Source: Cryptomeria japonica (Eukaryota; Streptophyta; Pinopsida; Cupressales; Cupressaceae). From it: DNA of 64,000 nt. The stretch covers positions 625,085,740 to 625,149,739 of the forward strand of contig NC_081415.1 in the NCBI RefSeq assembly GCF_030272615.1. The letters are read 5' to 3'. The translations under genes were made by a program, and so were the position numbers. How positions within the stretch are numbered: position 1 is the stretch's first letter; the number at the start of each line of letters is the position of its first letter. Below, piece by piece: positions 22,994 through 35,863 of this stretch. The notes below the pieces were generated by a model. The model worked only from the letters and a program-made list of their open reading frames with translations. It was not told the origin of the DNA and did no database searches.

Positions 22994-23940
22994 TGTTGGA
23001 ATTAGGGATCACTGAGAGGGGGGGTGAATCAGTGATCTACCTGTTAGCATATTTTCAAACTTAACTTTAAATCACCAAAAGCAAACACTTGAATTTGAAA
23101 TGAAGAAGCATAGAGAAAACAATCACAAAAGCATAACACGAATTTTTAGGTGGAAACCCAAATGGGAAAAACCACGGTGGGATTTGAACCCACAATATTA
23201 TTTCACTATGGCTAGTAGCAAAACAATATTATAAAATGGGAATGCACAGGCATTCAGGCACACTTCCTAGAGCTCACTACTCAATTACAATAACTTGGAA
23301 GGCTCACTGCCTTACAAGATAGCTATAGTGATGAATTACAGTGAGTGAACTCCGAAGTAGCATCTACAATGCCAAGATGAGTTTTGGTTGAGTGCTAAAT
23401 ATATTGACTTGATCACTTATGTTGTTCTGCCCTGTTCTCTGTCTCAGTCAGCTATCAGATCAAGAATGCGCACATGAAACTGTGCCAAAATAGATTCTCG
23501 ATCACCTCTTGCTCGCATACAATTGCATCATTCACAAAAAAGATCATCCACACCAAACTTATATACCGTCAACCAGAAAATAGGTCATTTGTCATGTCAG
23601 CCTTCTAGTGAAACATGTAGTCTCATGTCGGCTTGATCGAATCCCAAAGGATAAATGTGGATGATCAAAACAATAATAAAATGATGTTTCTAAGTTGGCC
23701 CAATCATCTCGAACACAATTCAATGCATTGCAATCACTGGAAAGCTTCCGGACCCAATAATGTTCTGTTATTCCTAAAATATTGGTTAACAAGCTGCCAA
23801 TTAACAATTTCTTCTTGATAAGAAGAGTTACAACTGCTAGATCGAGTCTCTATAAAGAGTTTCCATCAATGACAACCCTAAACCAATAATCAGCCACTGG
23901 AAACCACCAGAAACCACCAGATGAGTGTCAATTGCCAACA
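22994..23940 (-). mobile_element. Solo LTR with perfect target duplication
   Basis: It begins TGTTGGAATTAGGG and ends AATTGCCAACA, is 947 bp long, and is flanked by ATTGG on both sides (22989-22993 and 23941-23945). Length and end sequences match the NA1 LTR (931-943 bp), so it is probably the remnant of an NA1-type element after LTR-LTR recombination. It carries the G-run box and a perfect GTGGG/CCCAC inverted repeat at 23177-23193. Confidence 0.92.
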
Positions 23941-24175
23941 ATTGGAGATATCAAGGCTTTGTCTTGTACAAAATTCCTTGCAAATTATAAATTTATGAAA
24001 ACTCTTAAATTCAAAGGTTTTATAATGAGAATAAAGTGAAGGAAGCTTGTTGATAACCTAGAGATAGAAAATATGGGTGCAGATCCCTCCAAATATGATG
24101 AGGTGACAACTAGAGTATTAAAACAAATGAATTTTTGCACAAAAAATATTACTCTTGTGAAGGTAGTTGAATAGT
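23941..24175 (+). pseudogene. Unrecognised coding remnant, part 2
   Basis: The plus frame from the duplication reads IGDIKALSCTKFLANYKF, one TGA, then NMGADPSKYDEVTTRVLKQ and ends VKVVE at a TAG. Removing the solo LTR and one duplication copy joins LYPRRDD to IGDIKAL in frame, so the LTR inserted into this frame. The family is not recognised. Confidence 0.45.
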
Positions 24176-24799
24176 GAGAAAAAACAATTTTCTCCTTCTC
24201 ACCAATTAGGATATATCTTTTGCATTGGCCTTAGATGTAATGAGAAGCTAGAATGATGAAGTCTTCACCATATATGAAGAATTTGTGAGGGTAGAATGAT
24301 GAAGTCCTCCTGAATGCAGCTTTGTACCTATTTCCTACACATAGAAAGAAGAGGGGAATTGTTTGGAATAGGAGTTTTCCTAAGTCAAACCCTGGTTTAG
24401 GAATTAACCTTGAACGAAATAATGCAAATACTGAAATACATATTGGAAAGATATACCTTATATTTGCAATTGTTGATGATGATGCTTTACTCTTTGAATG
24501 TAATCACATATGTTGTATGAAATAGTATGAACATGACAAAACCCTAATCACACACATGTTTGCATGAAAATTGACATAACTTTGCCAAACAATAGTTGAA
24601 TGATGAATATGCATCCTTGAAGATCTCTAAAAATGCTTGATAATGAATACTTCATGGATGCAAGAGTGCTTTAGGTAGATAATGGATGGAGTCTTAGAAT
24701 GCTTAGATGAAATTAGCTAAATAAAATGGTTTTTTTATAGGGGTTTCTAGGTAATTTTTCAATTAGGCCAACCTCCAAATGGTCATGCAAAGGCCCGAG

Positions 24800-26039
24800 T
24801 GTTAGCAGCAATCAAGAAGGAAGACTAAGAGGGGGTGGTGAATCAGTCTTCGCCGAATACAACAAATTAAACTCCAAAACATAAACTAATAAACTGCAAC
24901 AATAGACAGATAAGAAAATTAAAAGCACAACACACAACACCAATATTTTTGATGTGAAAAACCCGGTTAAGGGAAAAGCCACGGTGGGAACCTACCCACA
25001 ATAAGATGATACTCTGCAGTAGTATGTGAAAATATTATAATGGGGAATGCACATGCATTCAGGCACACTACCTAGAGCTCACTGCCCAAAAGATATTTTC
25101 TTGGAAGGCTACAACCCTCAGGGAAGTCTCACTGAGATTCGAACTACAGTCTAGAAGAAATGAAGTTTAATGATAACATCTACAAATGCCTTATAACAGT
25201 TCCAATTAAGCACAATTGTTTGCTCTGCAACACCAATCTCACCTCAACACTTTGCTAAATGATAAATGCCTTGTTCGTGCATTCACCTCTCTTTGATAAT
25301 GCAGACACAATGCCAATATTCAAACTACATGAATAACTCACCTATATATACAATTGATCAACCTTGATAACAAGGTTAGTTAAACCCTCAACCCTCAATT
25401 ACAAAATTACATAACACGATACAAAGATCAACCACTAGACCAATATAATGATTTACATTACATAGCATGGACCTAATTCAAATTCCCAAATGATCACATC
25501 CACCGAAAATCATGCCAAGATCAACTGTAACATGCTACACCACTAGAAATACCGCATAACACGTAAATAATCACTAGTTGATGAAAACCACCAAAAAATC
25601 ACACAACGATTAATGCATATCACCAAAACAAATAGGACATGACTAGGAAACACCAGCAAGCATGTTAGAATCATCACCAACAACTACACCAACACCACTT
25701 ATCAAATCTTCATTGATCAACATTTGAAAGCTCAAGAACACAACCAATCAACAACTGTCACAAAGAAAGATAACTTGTGAAGCACCAAATCATGAACCAT
25801 CTGAATTAAAGATACAAAAGATCATCGAGAACAATATCCCTAAGTCTCAGCACCAAATCTGATCACACTAGAATATACTAGAGGAAATACTAGATTCTAC
25901 AAAACAATGATCAACAAAACCAAACTACAAAACCGGATCAAAAAATCTTGCCAATCACACTGAAATAAATCCTAGGAATACGTTGACATCAATGACAACA
26001 ACATATCCTAGCAGTAGAAATGAACAACCATATCCAACA
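24800..26039 (-). repeat. Lone Copia-type LTR
   Basis: It begins TGTTAGCAGCAATC and ends CATATCCAACA, 1240 bp. It is similar in length and texture to the Copia LTRs at 32717-33960 and 38487-39802, with the inverted repeat GTGGG/CCCAC at 24984-24999. The flanks CCGAG and ATCTC do not match, so it is not a clean solo LTR. The right flank ATCTCC resembles the start of a polypurine tract complement, suggesting a 3' LTR whose internal DNA was lost. Confidence 0.7.
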
Positions 26040-26044
26040 ATCTC

Positions 26045-26739
26045 CAACACTGAGGATCAAATCTTACCAGGGAGATATAGCACCTACCCCAATTTTAAAT
26101 TGGGGCCAAATTAGGAGTGACCATGGCGTTTTGGGGTGCCACGATCCAAACCAAGGGGCTCCATGCCCTAGTTCCTCTCCAATAAGATCCTAGCTAATGT
26201 TAGAATATGTTGGGTATCCCATGGTAGGACCCACAAAAGGTTGTTCATGACCTTCAAGTTGTAGAATAGGCACAAACAGACCCAAAAAGGTGATGATGAT
26301 AGGACACAATAAAGTAGAGGCACAAACATGAGGTGTTTATTGGCCCAGTGGTAATTTACAATGCTACAATTTTAAACATGATATTGTATTGCAGAATCAT
26401 GATATTATATGCATAGATTCCTTTAAGGGGTCTATTCGGATCTATTCTCTTGGCATTATAGCCAATTGAGTATTCAATGTTTTGTATGTGAAAATGACTC
26501 TTGTTATTGAAATGAAATGATGTAATGGTGATGTCTTGCTTTGATTTGGCATGAGCCTAGGGTACAGGTATTAGATTCATTTAGGGCCCAATGGCTCTCA
26601 ATGGAGGTCATGACCCAAAGTGGTCGCTAGGCTAACCTATTGGAGAGTTCAATAAACAAGTGATAACTTAATTAAAACAATGGGGTAAACACACAAATAA
26701 CATAATTGAGTATGTCAATGGTGTGCCTTGAGTTCTTTC
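26045..26739. other. Unassigned DNA
   Basis: No open frame or motif is recognised. A short palindrome-rich segment (CCCCAATTTTAAATTGGGG, 26088-26106) lies at the left. It separates the lone LTR from the Copia gag/protease fragment. Confidence 0.3.
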
Positions 26740-27943
26740 TTAGGTTAAGGATGCATTTTTATAGTACCCTTACCACGTATTTGTGTACATCCTTCATCAC
26801 CAAACTTGATTGATCCTCCATTCCACTTCTTAAGGCTAATGAAATTTCATTTGTCACTAGTCATGTGATGGGAACAACTAGTGTCAATTACCCAAGCATT
26901 TGCTTCTTCTCTTGCATGGAAGTCAGTCCATACAATCATTGACTTTTCATTATCATTTTCAGTTTCCAAGGTACCGAACTTCTTACATTTTTCAATATCA
27001 CCCTTTCTTCACCAACTTTTAAGGCCATGAAGAGTGTTTCATCGTTTGAATCATCGTGATCATCATCTTATAAAGAATAGTTACTTTCCTTGGAATACAA
27101 ACTTCTTTTGAACTTCTCTCTTTTATTGCTATCTTTTGATTCTCTAAAGGTACATTTAAAGTCAAAATAACCAATTTTCACACAATTGAAACATCTAAAA
27201 GGTAACTTACCTTTGTACTTTATTGTGCCTTTCTCAAATCTTCTCGCAAGTTTGCTTCAAATTCATCAAAACCATCTAATTGATCACTTCCTCCATCTTC
27301 TACCTTCTTAATAACTTTGAAATATTTCTTTCTTCTTTAGGGCATCTTTGTCAAAATCTCTCATCTCAAAGGAAATGAGAGCACCATATAGTTGATCCAT
27401 TGAATACTTATCCAAGTGCTTAGTTCCCTCAATAGAAAATACCATATAACTATAAGATTTAGGAAGAGATCTAAGAACACTTTTCACAACCTCATCTTCT
27501 TTGAATTCTTCACCAATACCTATGATGTCATTTACCACTTCATCCACCTAGAGCATACAACTAGAAAAGTCTTCATCCTCTAACATCCTCAAATTCTTAA
27601 ATTTGCACTTGAAGTTTTGCATCTTGATTTCCTTTACTTGACCATCTCCTTCATAAAGGCTATTAAGTTTTTACCAAATCTCCTTAGTAGTACCACAATG
27701 CATCAACTTCACAAGTTCTAAATTTTCTAAAACATTTCTTTCTTTTCCATTGTTTTCATACAACCTAATCTTAGTCAAATCTATTGGAGGAGTAGCAGGA
27801 GCAATATAACCATCCCTAACTAATTTTGAAACTCCAAACCCTAAAGAGCACAAATATACTTCCTTTCTTACTTTCCAAAGAGTGTAGTTTATTTCATCAA
27901 ATCTCAGTGCCTTTTGAGATCCATCTTGTGCCATCCTGAACAT
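26740..27943 (-). pseudogene. Copia gag and protease fragment
   Basis: The minus strand starts MFRMAQDGSQKALRFDEINY near 27943, a typical Copia Gag N-terminus. It continues into KSVLRSLPKSYSYMVFSIE (27308-27547), a damaged knuckle (CFNCVKIGYFDFKC, His lost) near 27200, and the protease AWVIDTSCSHHM near 26890, where D-T-S replaces D-S/T-G. Several stops and frame changes occur. Pol downstream of the protease is absent. Confidence 0.75.
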
Positions 27944-27978
27944 TCCTTTAAGTGGTTAAGCTAATTTTGAGGAACTTG

Positions 27979-28130
27979 GCTTTGATATCAAATGCTAAAC
28001 ACACCAAATACTAAGATAAGGGGCGAATAAGTTGCAATGTCGTAAATCACATCCCGTGCAACTCTGCATCACATAAGTATCTTCACTCCAAGATGATGGA
28101 GATCATGCATTGTCATATTTGTCCTTTTGT
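27979..28130 (-). repeat. PBS and LTR edge of the 26.7-28 kb Copia
   Basis: GCTTTGATATCA (27979-27990) is a diverged complement of the iMet primer site. It is followed by AA and TGCTAAACACACC at 27993, then CTAAGATAAGGGGCGAATAAG, a weakened version of the G-run box. The far end of this LTR cannot be placed. Confidence 0.5.
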
Positions 28131-29290
28131 CCACATCGATCGCTTTATCAACCCAAAACTTGGATTCTAGAGACCATGTTGACCAATTGAGCATGGGAAT
28201 CTAGCGCACCAGGGAGACGTTTGTGTGCCCCACTACCATCCCACGAATTCATCAGCCCGTAATTGGTCATTTGAGCATTATGCCTACACTCAAAAGAGTT
28301 TGTAATGCCTCTTTCCATGACCACCAACATCGAGATTCGTTTAGGAGGCTATATCTCTCACATTTTTGGTCTTTCTTGGGACTTCTTGATCATTTGAAGA
28401 TATTTTGAGCTCTTGAAATCTATTCTCTTAAACTTATATAGGTTTTCTAGTATCTTGAAGACCACCATTATTGTAGCCTCTTGAAGAAATCGTTGTGTTA
28501 TCTTCACAAGTTTTGGAGGGAGTTTACTCATTCTTCTTGGTTTATTTGCACATTCATAATATCTCATTTAAATTTATCTATTATCTTAATTGTGCCTCTT
28601 TATCTTTATCATTTTATCTTTCATTGTTGCTATTATCTAGGTTGTCCATGGAGGTGGAAACACCAAAACAAGTGTTTGACTGAGGCAAGCCTCTAAACAC
28701 AACCCCCAACATTTTCTCACTTCGCTTGTGTGAAATTTTGTGGTTAAAAGGATCAACTTATCTTATTAGAGGCTTCAATCATGGGCCAATTGTAATCTCT
28801 TCCTACCTTTTTCCTATTTTATTTCAGTGTCGTGCATTTTGTACTCTAAGCTTAGTTTTGCATTTACATCATTTACTTAATAGTATAGTCGCATCTATGA
28901 TTTTCATACAACATGTGTACTTCATCCATACAGGATGACAGTGTGTCATGATAGTGTCCCAATTCTGTGTGCTCATACTTGGGATAGAGGTTTAGCAGGG
29001 TTGTTTGGGAAATTTGTTTGTTGGTAATTCATATCATTTTATGCCTAGTTTCCACTAGTTCACCTTTAGCACTAGTAAAAGTGAGGTAGAGTGAAGGTAG
29101 TTTTACTCCTTGATGGTAGTAAATCTTGTCCTCTATACTTTGGTGAACCCAACATGAACCAATTGAATCATTTTTTTTTTCTAGTCTTCATTTTATAGTT
29201 TCATTTAAAATTTAAAAGAAAAAAAAAAGAGACAAACATAGTCACATTCCAACTTTTAAACAAACCTCAAAACAACTTTCTTTATCATAG
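28131..29290. other. Unassigned DNA, possibly 5' end of a Gypsy element
   Basis: No gene is seen. Because it directly precedes the plus-strand Gypsy gag, it may hold that element's LTR and leader. TTTGGTGAACCCAACATGAA near 29140 could be a primer-site region, but I cannot assign the tRNA. Confidence 0.3.
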
Positions 29291-29302
29291 AGTGTTGTAG
29301 AC

Positions 29303-31120
29303 TTGCAACATCCATGTAGTGTGGTTGAAGAGTTGTGGAGCTTGTCCATGAGTTTTATGACCCAGAATTCCATAGGAGTTGTTGTGAGAAGGATTGATAG
29401 GAAGAGTGTTCCTATGAATCGTTATAGTCCTCCTAGGACAAGTCTGATATTTAACAATCCACTTCCTGATCCAAATGATTTCCTAGCTTCTCACCCTCTT
29501 AAGACCATTTTGACAGGGGTTCCTCTCCACCTGATTCTGAATCCAAGTCTTAGAGAAACAGTTCGAGGAATTCTCCTCCACCTTCCCCTCCAATTATTGA
29601 CCATGATTATGTCATTACTATTAATTTCGAGCAAATTAACATGATGGAGTATAATATGAGAGACTTTGAGGGTTTTATGAATTGGGAGAATGTCCTCCCC
29701 TAGGCTAGAAATATTGTAAGAACTCTAAGAGACATGTTGATCTCACATAGAAGAGGCTTGGAGATGTCGAGGGCATTATCTATGATTGTCAAGAATCACG
29801 TGTCTTTGGCTATTACCTCTCCCCAAGATAGGCAATCAGACACTTGTGGTTCTCAAATTAGTGTTAACATGCCTGGTTTGATAGTACATATGGGTGATCT
29901 TAGACCCACCATCCCCAGCATCAATGCTTCTACCACTTCCTTGGGTTATTTTAGTATGGCTAGTAGTTCCACTACCACTTTGTTTTCAAGGCACAACACC
30001 TCTGCCAATGCTAGTCCATGTGTTGGTGCTATCCCTAGAGGTAGTACCAATCCTTATGTAAGTGCTAGTGGAGGTGGTGGCACACATGGTGCTCCTCCTT
30101 CTTTGTCATCGCCTACTAATCCTATCCTAAACACCATTCCACAGAATATGGAACAGTTGCAGTTGCAGCTCACAAACTTGGCATACACCTCTAGTTAGTC
30201 CTTGATGCCTTCCTATTATCATAAGAGTTTGCTTGATATCGCCATCCTTAATATTATCTTTCCCTAGGGGGCTAACTCGCTGAATTTTGATTGGTTCAAT
30301 TGTGATGGACATCCCAATGTGCATATCGACTCATTTATGACCATGTGTAGTGACTACCACAGTATGGATTTTGTCTTGCTCAAACTATTCTCGTGTTCTC
30401 TTAAGGGGGCCACGTTAGAATGGTATAGTTTTTTAATTGATCACTCTATCCAAATGTTCAATCATCTTATGGATCTCTTTCTCAGATAGTTCCAAGCTAA
30501 TATTGACAACAGAGTCACCATTGTTGACCGTGTTGATTGCAAGCAAAGGCTGAATGAGAAGATTATAGATTTTATCTCACGATACCAATATATCACTACC
30601 AATATCTCCTTTGCCCTACCAGATAGTGATTTTGAAAGGATGTTCATCAGAAATCTACAACTGGCATTAAGAGAGAATTTATTTCTCAATCGGTATTAAA
30701 AATTTGCCAATCTACGTTATGTGCTCACTAAGTAACAGGATACGATGACTCAATTCAAAGAATCTTCTTTGAACCCTTGTACTATTACTTTTGCAGGAAT
30801 ATCTTGGGAAGGATCTCTAGATAACCAAGTTGTGGCTAATGTTGTAGCTACTTCTTTGATAGTTATTGCATAAGAACCATCATGCAATAGGGTCTTCACT
30901 AAATAGAATGACTCTTATCTGAGAATAATGTAAAGATTGTTGACAGACAATCTCATCACCCATCCTAAGATTAGACCTCTATGAGACAATAGGCCATACC
31001 CTCATTGGTATAATGGATCTAATTTTTGCCAATATCAATGTGTGTCTGGTCATGACACGAAGAGATGCTACTATCTTAGACACATAGTATAAGACCACAT
31101 TGGCAGTGGAGCTGTAAAGG
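29303..31120 (+). pseudogene. Ty3/Gypsy gag, degraded
   Basis: The first part (29303-30198) is low-complexity Ser/Pro/Gly-rich. From ATG 30205 a frame with several stops reads DGHPNVHIDSFMTMCSDYH, LKGATLEWYSFLIDHSI and NEKIIDFISRYQYITTNIS, the retrotransposon Gag capsid pattern. Near 31030 FCQYQCVSGHDTKRCYYLR matches the zinc-binding end (CxxH...GHDTxxC) found in plant Athila/Tat-type Gag. The long stop-free fragments on the minus strand are shadows. Confidence 0.75.
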
Positions 31121-31289
31121 TCGGTGATAAAAAGCATAAATATAACAAGTCTATTGATAAAACAAACAATGAGTTGCAAATATTCACAGATTCATTCCCC
31201 CACATTCATCTAATTTTATCTTTGCAACAAATTCAATGTTGAATGATGGTCCTTATGTCACTATGGTTACTATCACTCTAATATTGCCT

Positions 31290-32238
31290 CCTAGTTAGAA
31301 GGTGAAGGTATTTGACACATCATTCACCCTTTTGGATGCCCCATATTGGGGAGAGATTTCTCCTTTGTACATCCCTAGGAAGCTCAATGGTCAAATTGTT
31401 ATAGGTGTTATAACTGACCCTTCATGTAGAGTTGATGTCATCACAGATGAAAGATTGTTTATCAATAGATGGCATAGGTTGTGGTATGACAAGTTTGGTG
31501 TAACTTAAGAACACATAATGGGTTGTCACTTTCTCTTTTGGGCAGTATCACCTTGATGGTCCTATTGGAATCCAAGGCTATCCCATCTATGTTTGTGATC
31601 ATTCTTGAATTGGACCTATTTCCAATCAAACTAGGTATTCCCTGGTTGATCGCTATGGATGTGAGCTCTTTAGTGATTCATAAATTTGTAAAGTTTCTTC
31701 ATGAGGGTTTGGTGCATGTCATCCAGGATACTAGATATCAACCTCTGGTAGCTCATGGGGTATTTCAATGGATCATTTTTGGCCTGCTTCGATGGGGCCC
31801 ATGCATATTATCAGTACAAGATGAGGGACTCAGCCCCTAAATCAGTTCAACCTAGTTATTTGTTGCTTCTTCCTACATCAACCTCTATTTTGTCTATTCC
31901 TATATTAGAGCGGGTAGTGCCTTATACCCCTTCATCATCGAGGGTTGAGGCTAAGTTTTTTCCTTTGAATATACCTCCTCATATGCCTAGGACTGCGTAG
32001 CCTCTAGTGGTGTCTTCTATTCCTACGACTACACCTAGTGAAGATACTCGGACTGTCAAAGTATGTGGCCTACCCTCCTTTTGAGCTCCCAATAATGGCC
32101 AATATCCCTTGGCCTTCTCAATAAGAGAAGGGGAAAAATTCCTCTCATGTTCATTCATCATCGCTTGCTCCTACTTCACTACCCATGTTAGCACCCTCTA
32201 TTCCACTAGTTGTTCCTCAAGTGAAGCGAGGTAGGGTG
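31290..32238 (+). pseudogene. Ty3/Gypsy protease region, degraded
   Basis: KVFDTSFTLLDAPYWGE leads to GVITDPSCRVDVITDE, where the usual catalytic D-S/T-G has become D-P-S. FPIKLGIPWLIAMD follows (31523-31840 frame), matching the conserved LGxPWL of plant Gypsy proteases. A Ser/Pro-rich linker runs to the insertion at 32239. Frame changes near 31505 and 31840 make it non-functional. Confidence 0.65.
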
Positions 32239-32716
32239 TGTTGGCAACAACAATGCAAGAAAACTAAGAGGGGGAGCGAATCAGTTTTCACCAAACTTAA
32301 ACAAATTAACCTGAACTTCAAATCTGATCAAGGACAATAAGAACAAGGATAAACACCATATCAACAACACACATAACACACTAATTTTTTATTTGGAAAT
32401 CCCGGTTAAGGGAAAAACCATAGTGGGAACCTACCCACAATAAGATGATACTCTACAGTAGTATGTGTAAATATTACAACGAGGAATGCACATGAAACCA
32501 AGCACACTACCTAGAGCTCAATGCTCAAAAACAACAAAGGGCTACAACCCTAGGAAGGCACACTGCCTTACAAATATTAGACACCAATCTGGATTACATG
32601 AACTGAAGGAATAGCATCTTCAAATGCTTGATAACAGTTTAGGTTAAGCACACTGTTTTCTCTACAACACTTCTATATTCTACTTCACGCTAATGAAAGA
32701 TCAATTTGCTTGTTCA

Positions 32717-33960
32717 TGTTGGTAACAACAGTGAGGGAAAACTAAGAGGGGGGGGGGGTGAATCAGTTTTCACCGAATGTACAAACTTAATTTCAAAAAT
32801 AGATTTGATAAACTGTAGTAATAACAAAGATAAGAAAGATGATACCACAACACACAACACAAAGATTTTGATGTGGAAAACCCGATTAAGGGAAAAAACA
32901 TGGTGGGAACCTACCCACAATAAGACGATATTATGCAACAGTATGTGAAAATATCAAAATGGAGAATGCACATGCATTCAGGCATACCACATAGAGCTCA
33001 CTACTAAAAAGATAATAACCCAAAATGCTATAGCCCTCAGGGAATTCTCACTGACTTACAACAAGATTCAGACTACAATTCGGAAGGAATAAACTGCAAT
33101 AATAGCATCTCAAAATGCTTGATGATAGTTCCGGTTAAGCACAATATCTTCTTTGCAACACAAAACTCTTCTCAATCACAATGTCGAAAGATGAATCACT
33201 TGATTGCACATACACCACTCTATAATAATGCAAACACAACCACGACATCTAAATTATCTAACAATGTCAACTATTTGTACAATTCATCAACCTTGACAAC
33301 AAGGTTGGCTAAACCCTCAACTCACAATTACAAAATTACATCACACGATACAAACATCGACCATTGGATCAATATAATGATTTACATGACATAACATGGA
33401 CCTAATTCAAATTCCCAAAAACTCATCACCACCGGAAATAACACCAATATCAACACACTACACCACCAGGAATACCGCATATCACGATTAGGAAACACCA
33501 GCAAGCACGTTAGAATCATTAGTAACAACTTCACAAACACCACTTATCAAATCTTCATCTATCAACGACTAAGCTCAAGAACACTCAAACAGTAGCAACA
33601 ATCATGAAGAAAAGATAACTTCTAGAGCACCAAATCATGAACCAACTAAAATGAAGATAAAAAAGACCATCCCAAATAAATCCCAAAATCTCAGATCAAG
33701 AGCTAATCATACCAGAATATACCAGAGGAAATATTGAACTGTGTAAAGCAATGTTCAGAGAAACAAACTACAAAACTGGATCATATGATATGATCAAATA
33801 AGCTTTCCAGATCACCAACACCAATACAAAAGAATATAATGATACTAAAGATACTCCATACACCAAACCATAATCACAATCAACCAATCCACAATCACTG
33901 AAGTAGGAATATGTTGACATCAATGACAACAACATATCCTAGTAGCAGCAATATCCAACA
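32717..33960 (-). repeat. Copia 3' LTR
   Basis: It begins TGTTGGTAACAACAGTG and ends ATATCCAACA. It carries a 12-G run box near 32749 and the GTGGG/CCCAC inverted repeat at 32903-32918. It abuts the polypurine tract complement ATCTCCCCCTTTGGCATTGA. Confidence 0.9.
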
Positions 33961-33976
33961 ATCTCCCCCTTTGGCA
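33961..33976 (-). promoter_or_regulatory. Copia polypurine tract
   Basis: The plus strand reads ATCTCCCCCTTTGGCA, the same as NA1 and NA2. Further copies of the core lie near 34083 (TCTCCCCCTTTGAC) and 34125 (TCTCCCCCTTAAAC). Confidence 0.88.
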
Positions 33977-34229
33977 TTGATGACAACATATGAATGTGAA
34001 TAACAATCAATGTAAAGAAATAAATTAACTCCAACAAACTGCCCCTAAGATCAAGCAGATAAAATAGTTTTTCACATGCTTCTCTCCCCCTTTGACAACA
34101 ATGCCAAAGATAAGAAAACCAAATTCTCCCCCTTAAACACATAACCAGACTACTCCACTAGAGGAGTAGCACCAACTCATCAATCCAGATAAAGAGATAA
34201 GACTGTGAAGTCCACCGGATTGATGCAAC

Positions 34230-34740
34230 TCAATGCATCAATTTCTTATCAGGAGGGGTGGATATCCCTAGCTTGTCTCTCAAATAGACAAATGTATCTA
34301 TAGGAAAAATCTTAGTGAAAATGTCAACAATTTGTTTCTTTGTAGACACATACTCTGACTTCACTTCATCTTCACTTACTTTCTCCCTCAGGTAATGATA
34401 TTTGATTGACACATATTTAGTCTTTAAATGTTGCACTGGATTCTTTGACATGTTGATAGCACTGGAATTATCATAGTATATGACAGTAGGCTCATCATAA
34501 ATAACTAATATCTTTCAACATTTGCTTCATCCAAACCACCTGAGTGGAACTACTAGTAGAAGCAATGTACTGAGCTTCAGTAGTAGATAAGGACACTGAG
34601 TCTTGTTTATTACTATCCCATGAAACCAATTTCTTACCCAAAATGAAAGCACCACCAGATGTAGTCTTGCAGTCATCAACATCACTAGCCCAATCAACAT
34701 CAGTCTAAGCCCATAATATGAAATCATCATTCCTCGGATA
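34230..34740 (-). pseudogene. Copia RNase H
   Basis: The minus strand reads DVDWASDVDDCKTTSGGAF, LGKKLVSWDSNKQDSVSLS and STTEAQYIAS, then, after a frame change, NPVQHLKTKYVSIKYHYLREK (34230-34451) and DIFTKIFPIDTFVYLRDKLG. These are the ordered Ty1/Copia RNase H motifs through the usual pol C-terminus. A TAG lies near 34706 and frame changes are visible. Confidence 0.85.
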
Positions 34741-35690
34741 CCACAAACCATAATCCACAGTTCCCTTCAAGTATCTGAATATCCTCTTAACAATAGTGAC
34801 ATGACTCTCTTTCGGATCAGCTTGATATCTAGTAGCCATACACATAGCATGCATAATGTTTGGCCTAGTCTGAGTAAGATATAGCAGTCCACCAACCATA
34901 GACCTATATAAACTCTAATTACCTTTTAGAGATTCCTCATCAATAGATAATTTCCATCCAATCACCATAGGAGTTCTAACCGGTTTGGAGTCTTCTAACC
35001 CAAAATTCTTCAACAATTTCTTCACATATTTAGTTCAAGATATAAAGATACATTTTCCAGTTTGTGAAATTTGCAAACCTAAAAAAAATTTCATCTCACC
35101 TATCATAGACATCTCAAATTTTTTCTACATATCACCGACAATGTTCATGCTCAAGTCATCATCACCTCCAAATATAATATCATCAACAAAGACTTCAACA
35201 ATTAAGATGTTATCATTTTAAATCTTAAAGTATAGATTACTATCAACAATGCCTCTATTAAATCCCAATTTCAACAAGTACTTATCCAATCTAGCATACT
35301 AGGCTCTAGGGGCTTGTTTCAATCCATACAGAGCTTTCTTCAGTTTACATATCGTGTCTCCATCACCAGATAATGATAATCCATCAAGTTTCTCAATGTA
35401 GACTTCTTCCTCAAGATCATTATTCAAAAAGGTTGATTTGACATCCATCTGATATACCTTGAAATCTTTATAAGAAGCATATGCAAGCAATAGTGTAATA
35501 GCTTCAAGTCTAGCCACTAGAGAAGAAGTCTCCTCATAATCAATTTCTTCTTTTTGTGAATATCCTTTACATACCAGTCTTGCTTTATTTTTGACAACTT
35601 CATCAAATTCATTCAATTTGTTCCTGAATAGCCATTTGGTACAAATCAAATTCTTATCTTTAGGTCTAGGCACAAGCTCCCATGTGTTAT
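34741..35690 (-). pseudogene. Copia reverse transcriptase
   Basis: The open part 35299-35673 has [59 protein letters not shown] and [14 protein letters not shown], canonical Copia RT blocks. Beyond a stop at 35298-35300 the catalytic motif reads VFVDDIIFGGDDD (near 35156-35205), followed by MVGGLLYLTQTRPNIMHAM. The active-site Asp pair is still encoded, but stops make the product incomplete. Confidence 0.88.
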
Positions 35691-35863
35691 TCTTCTAAAT
35701 CTGATCTAATTCTTCTTCCATAGATCTCATCCAATTTTCATCTTTGCAGGGTTCAGCAATATCTTTAGGTTCAATTTTAGAAACCAAACATACATTTTTA
35801 ATAGCTAACCTTCTTCTAGTCATCACACCTTTATTTTTATCTCTAATAATCTGATTTTCTGAA

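Noticed and set aside
23175-23195. GTGGGTTCAAATCCCACC on the minus strand, resembling a tRNA T-arm and Pol III B box
   Set aside because: There is no A box, acceptor stem or anticodon arm, and other LTRs keep the stem but change the loop, so it is an LTR hairpin and not a tRNA.
24795-26044. A clean solo LTR at 24800-26039
   Set aside because: The flanks CCGAG and ATCTC do not match, so no target duplication supports a simple solo LTR.
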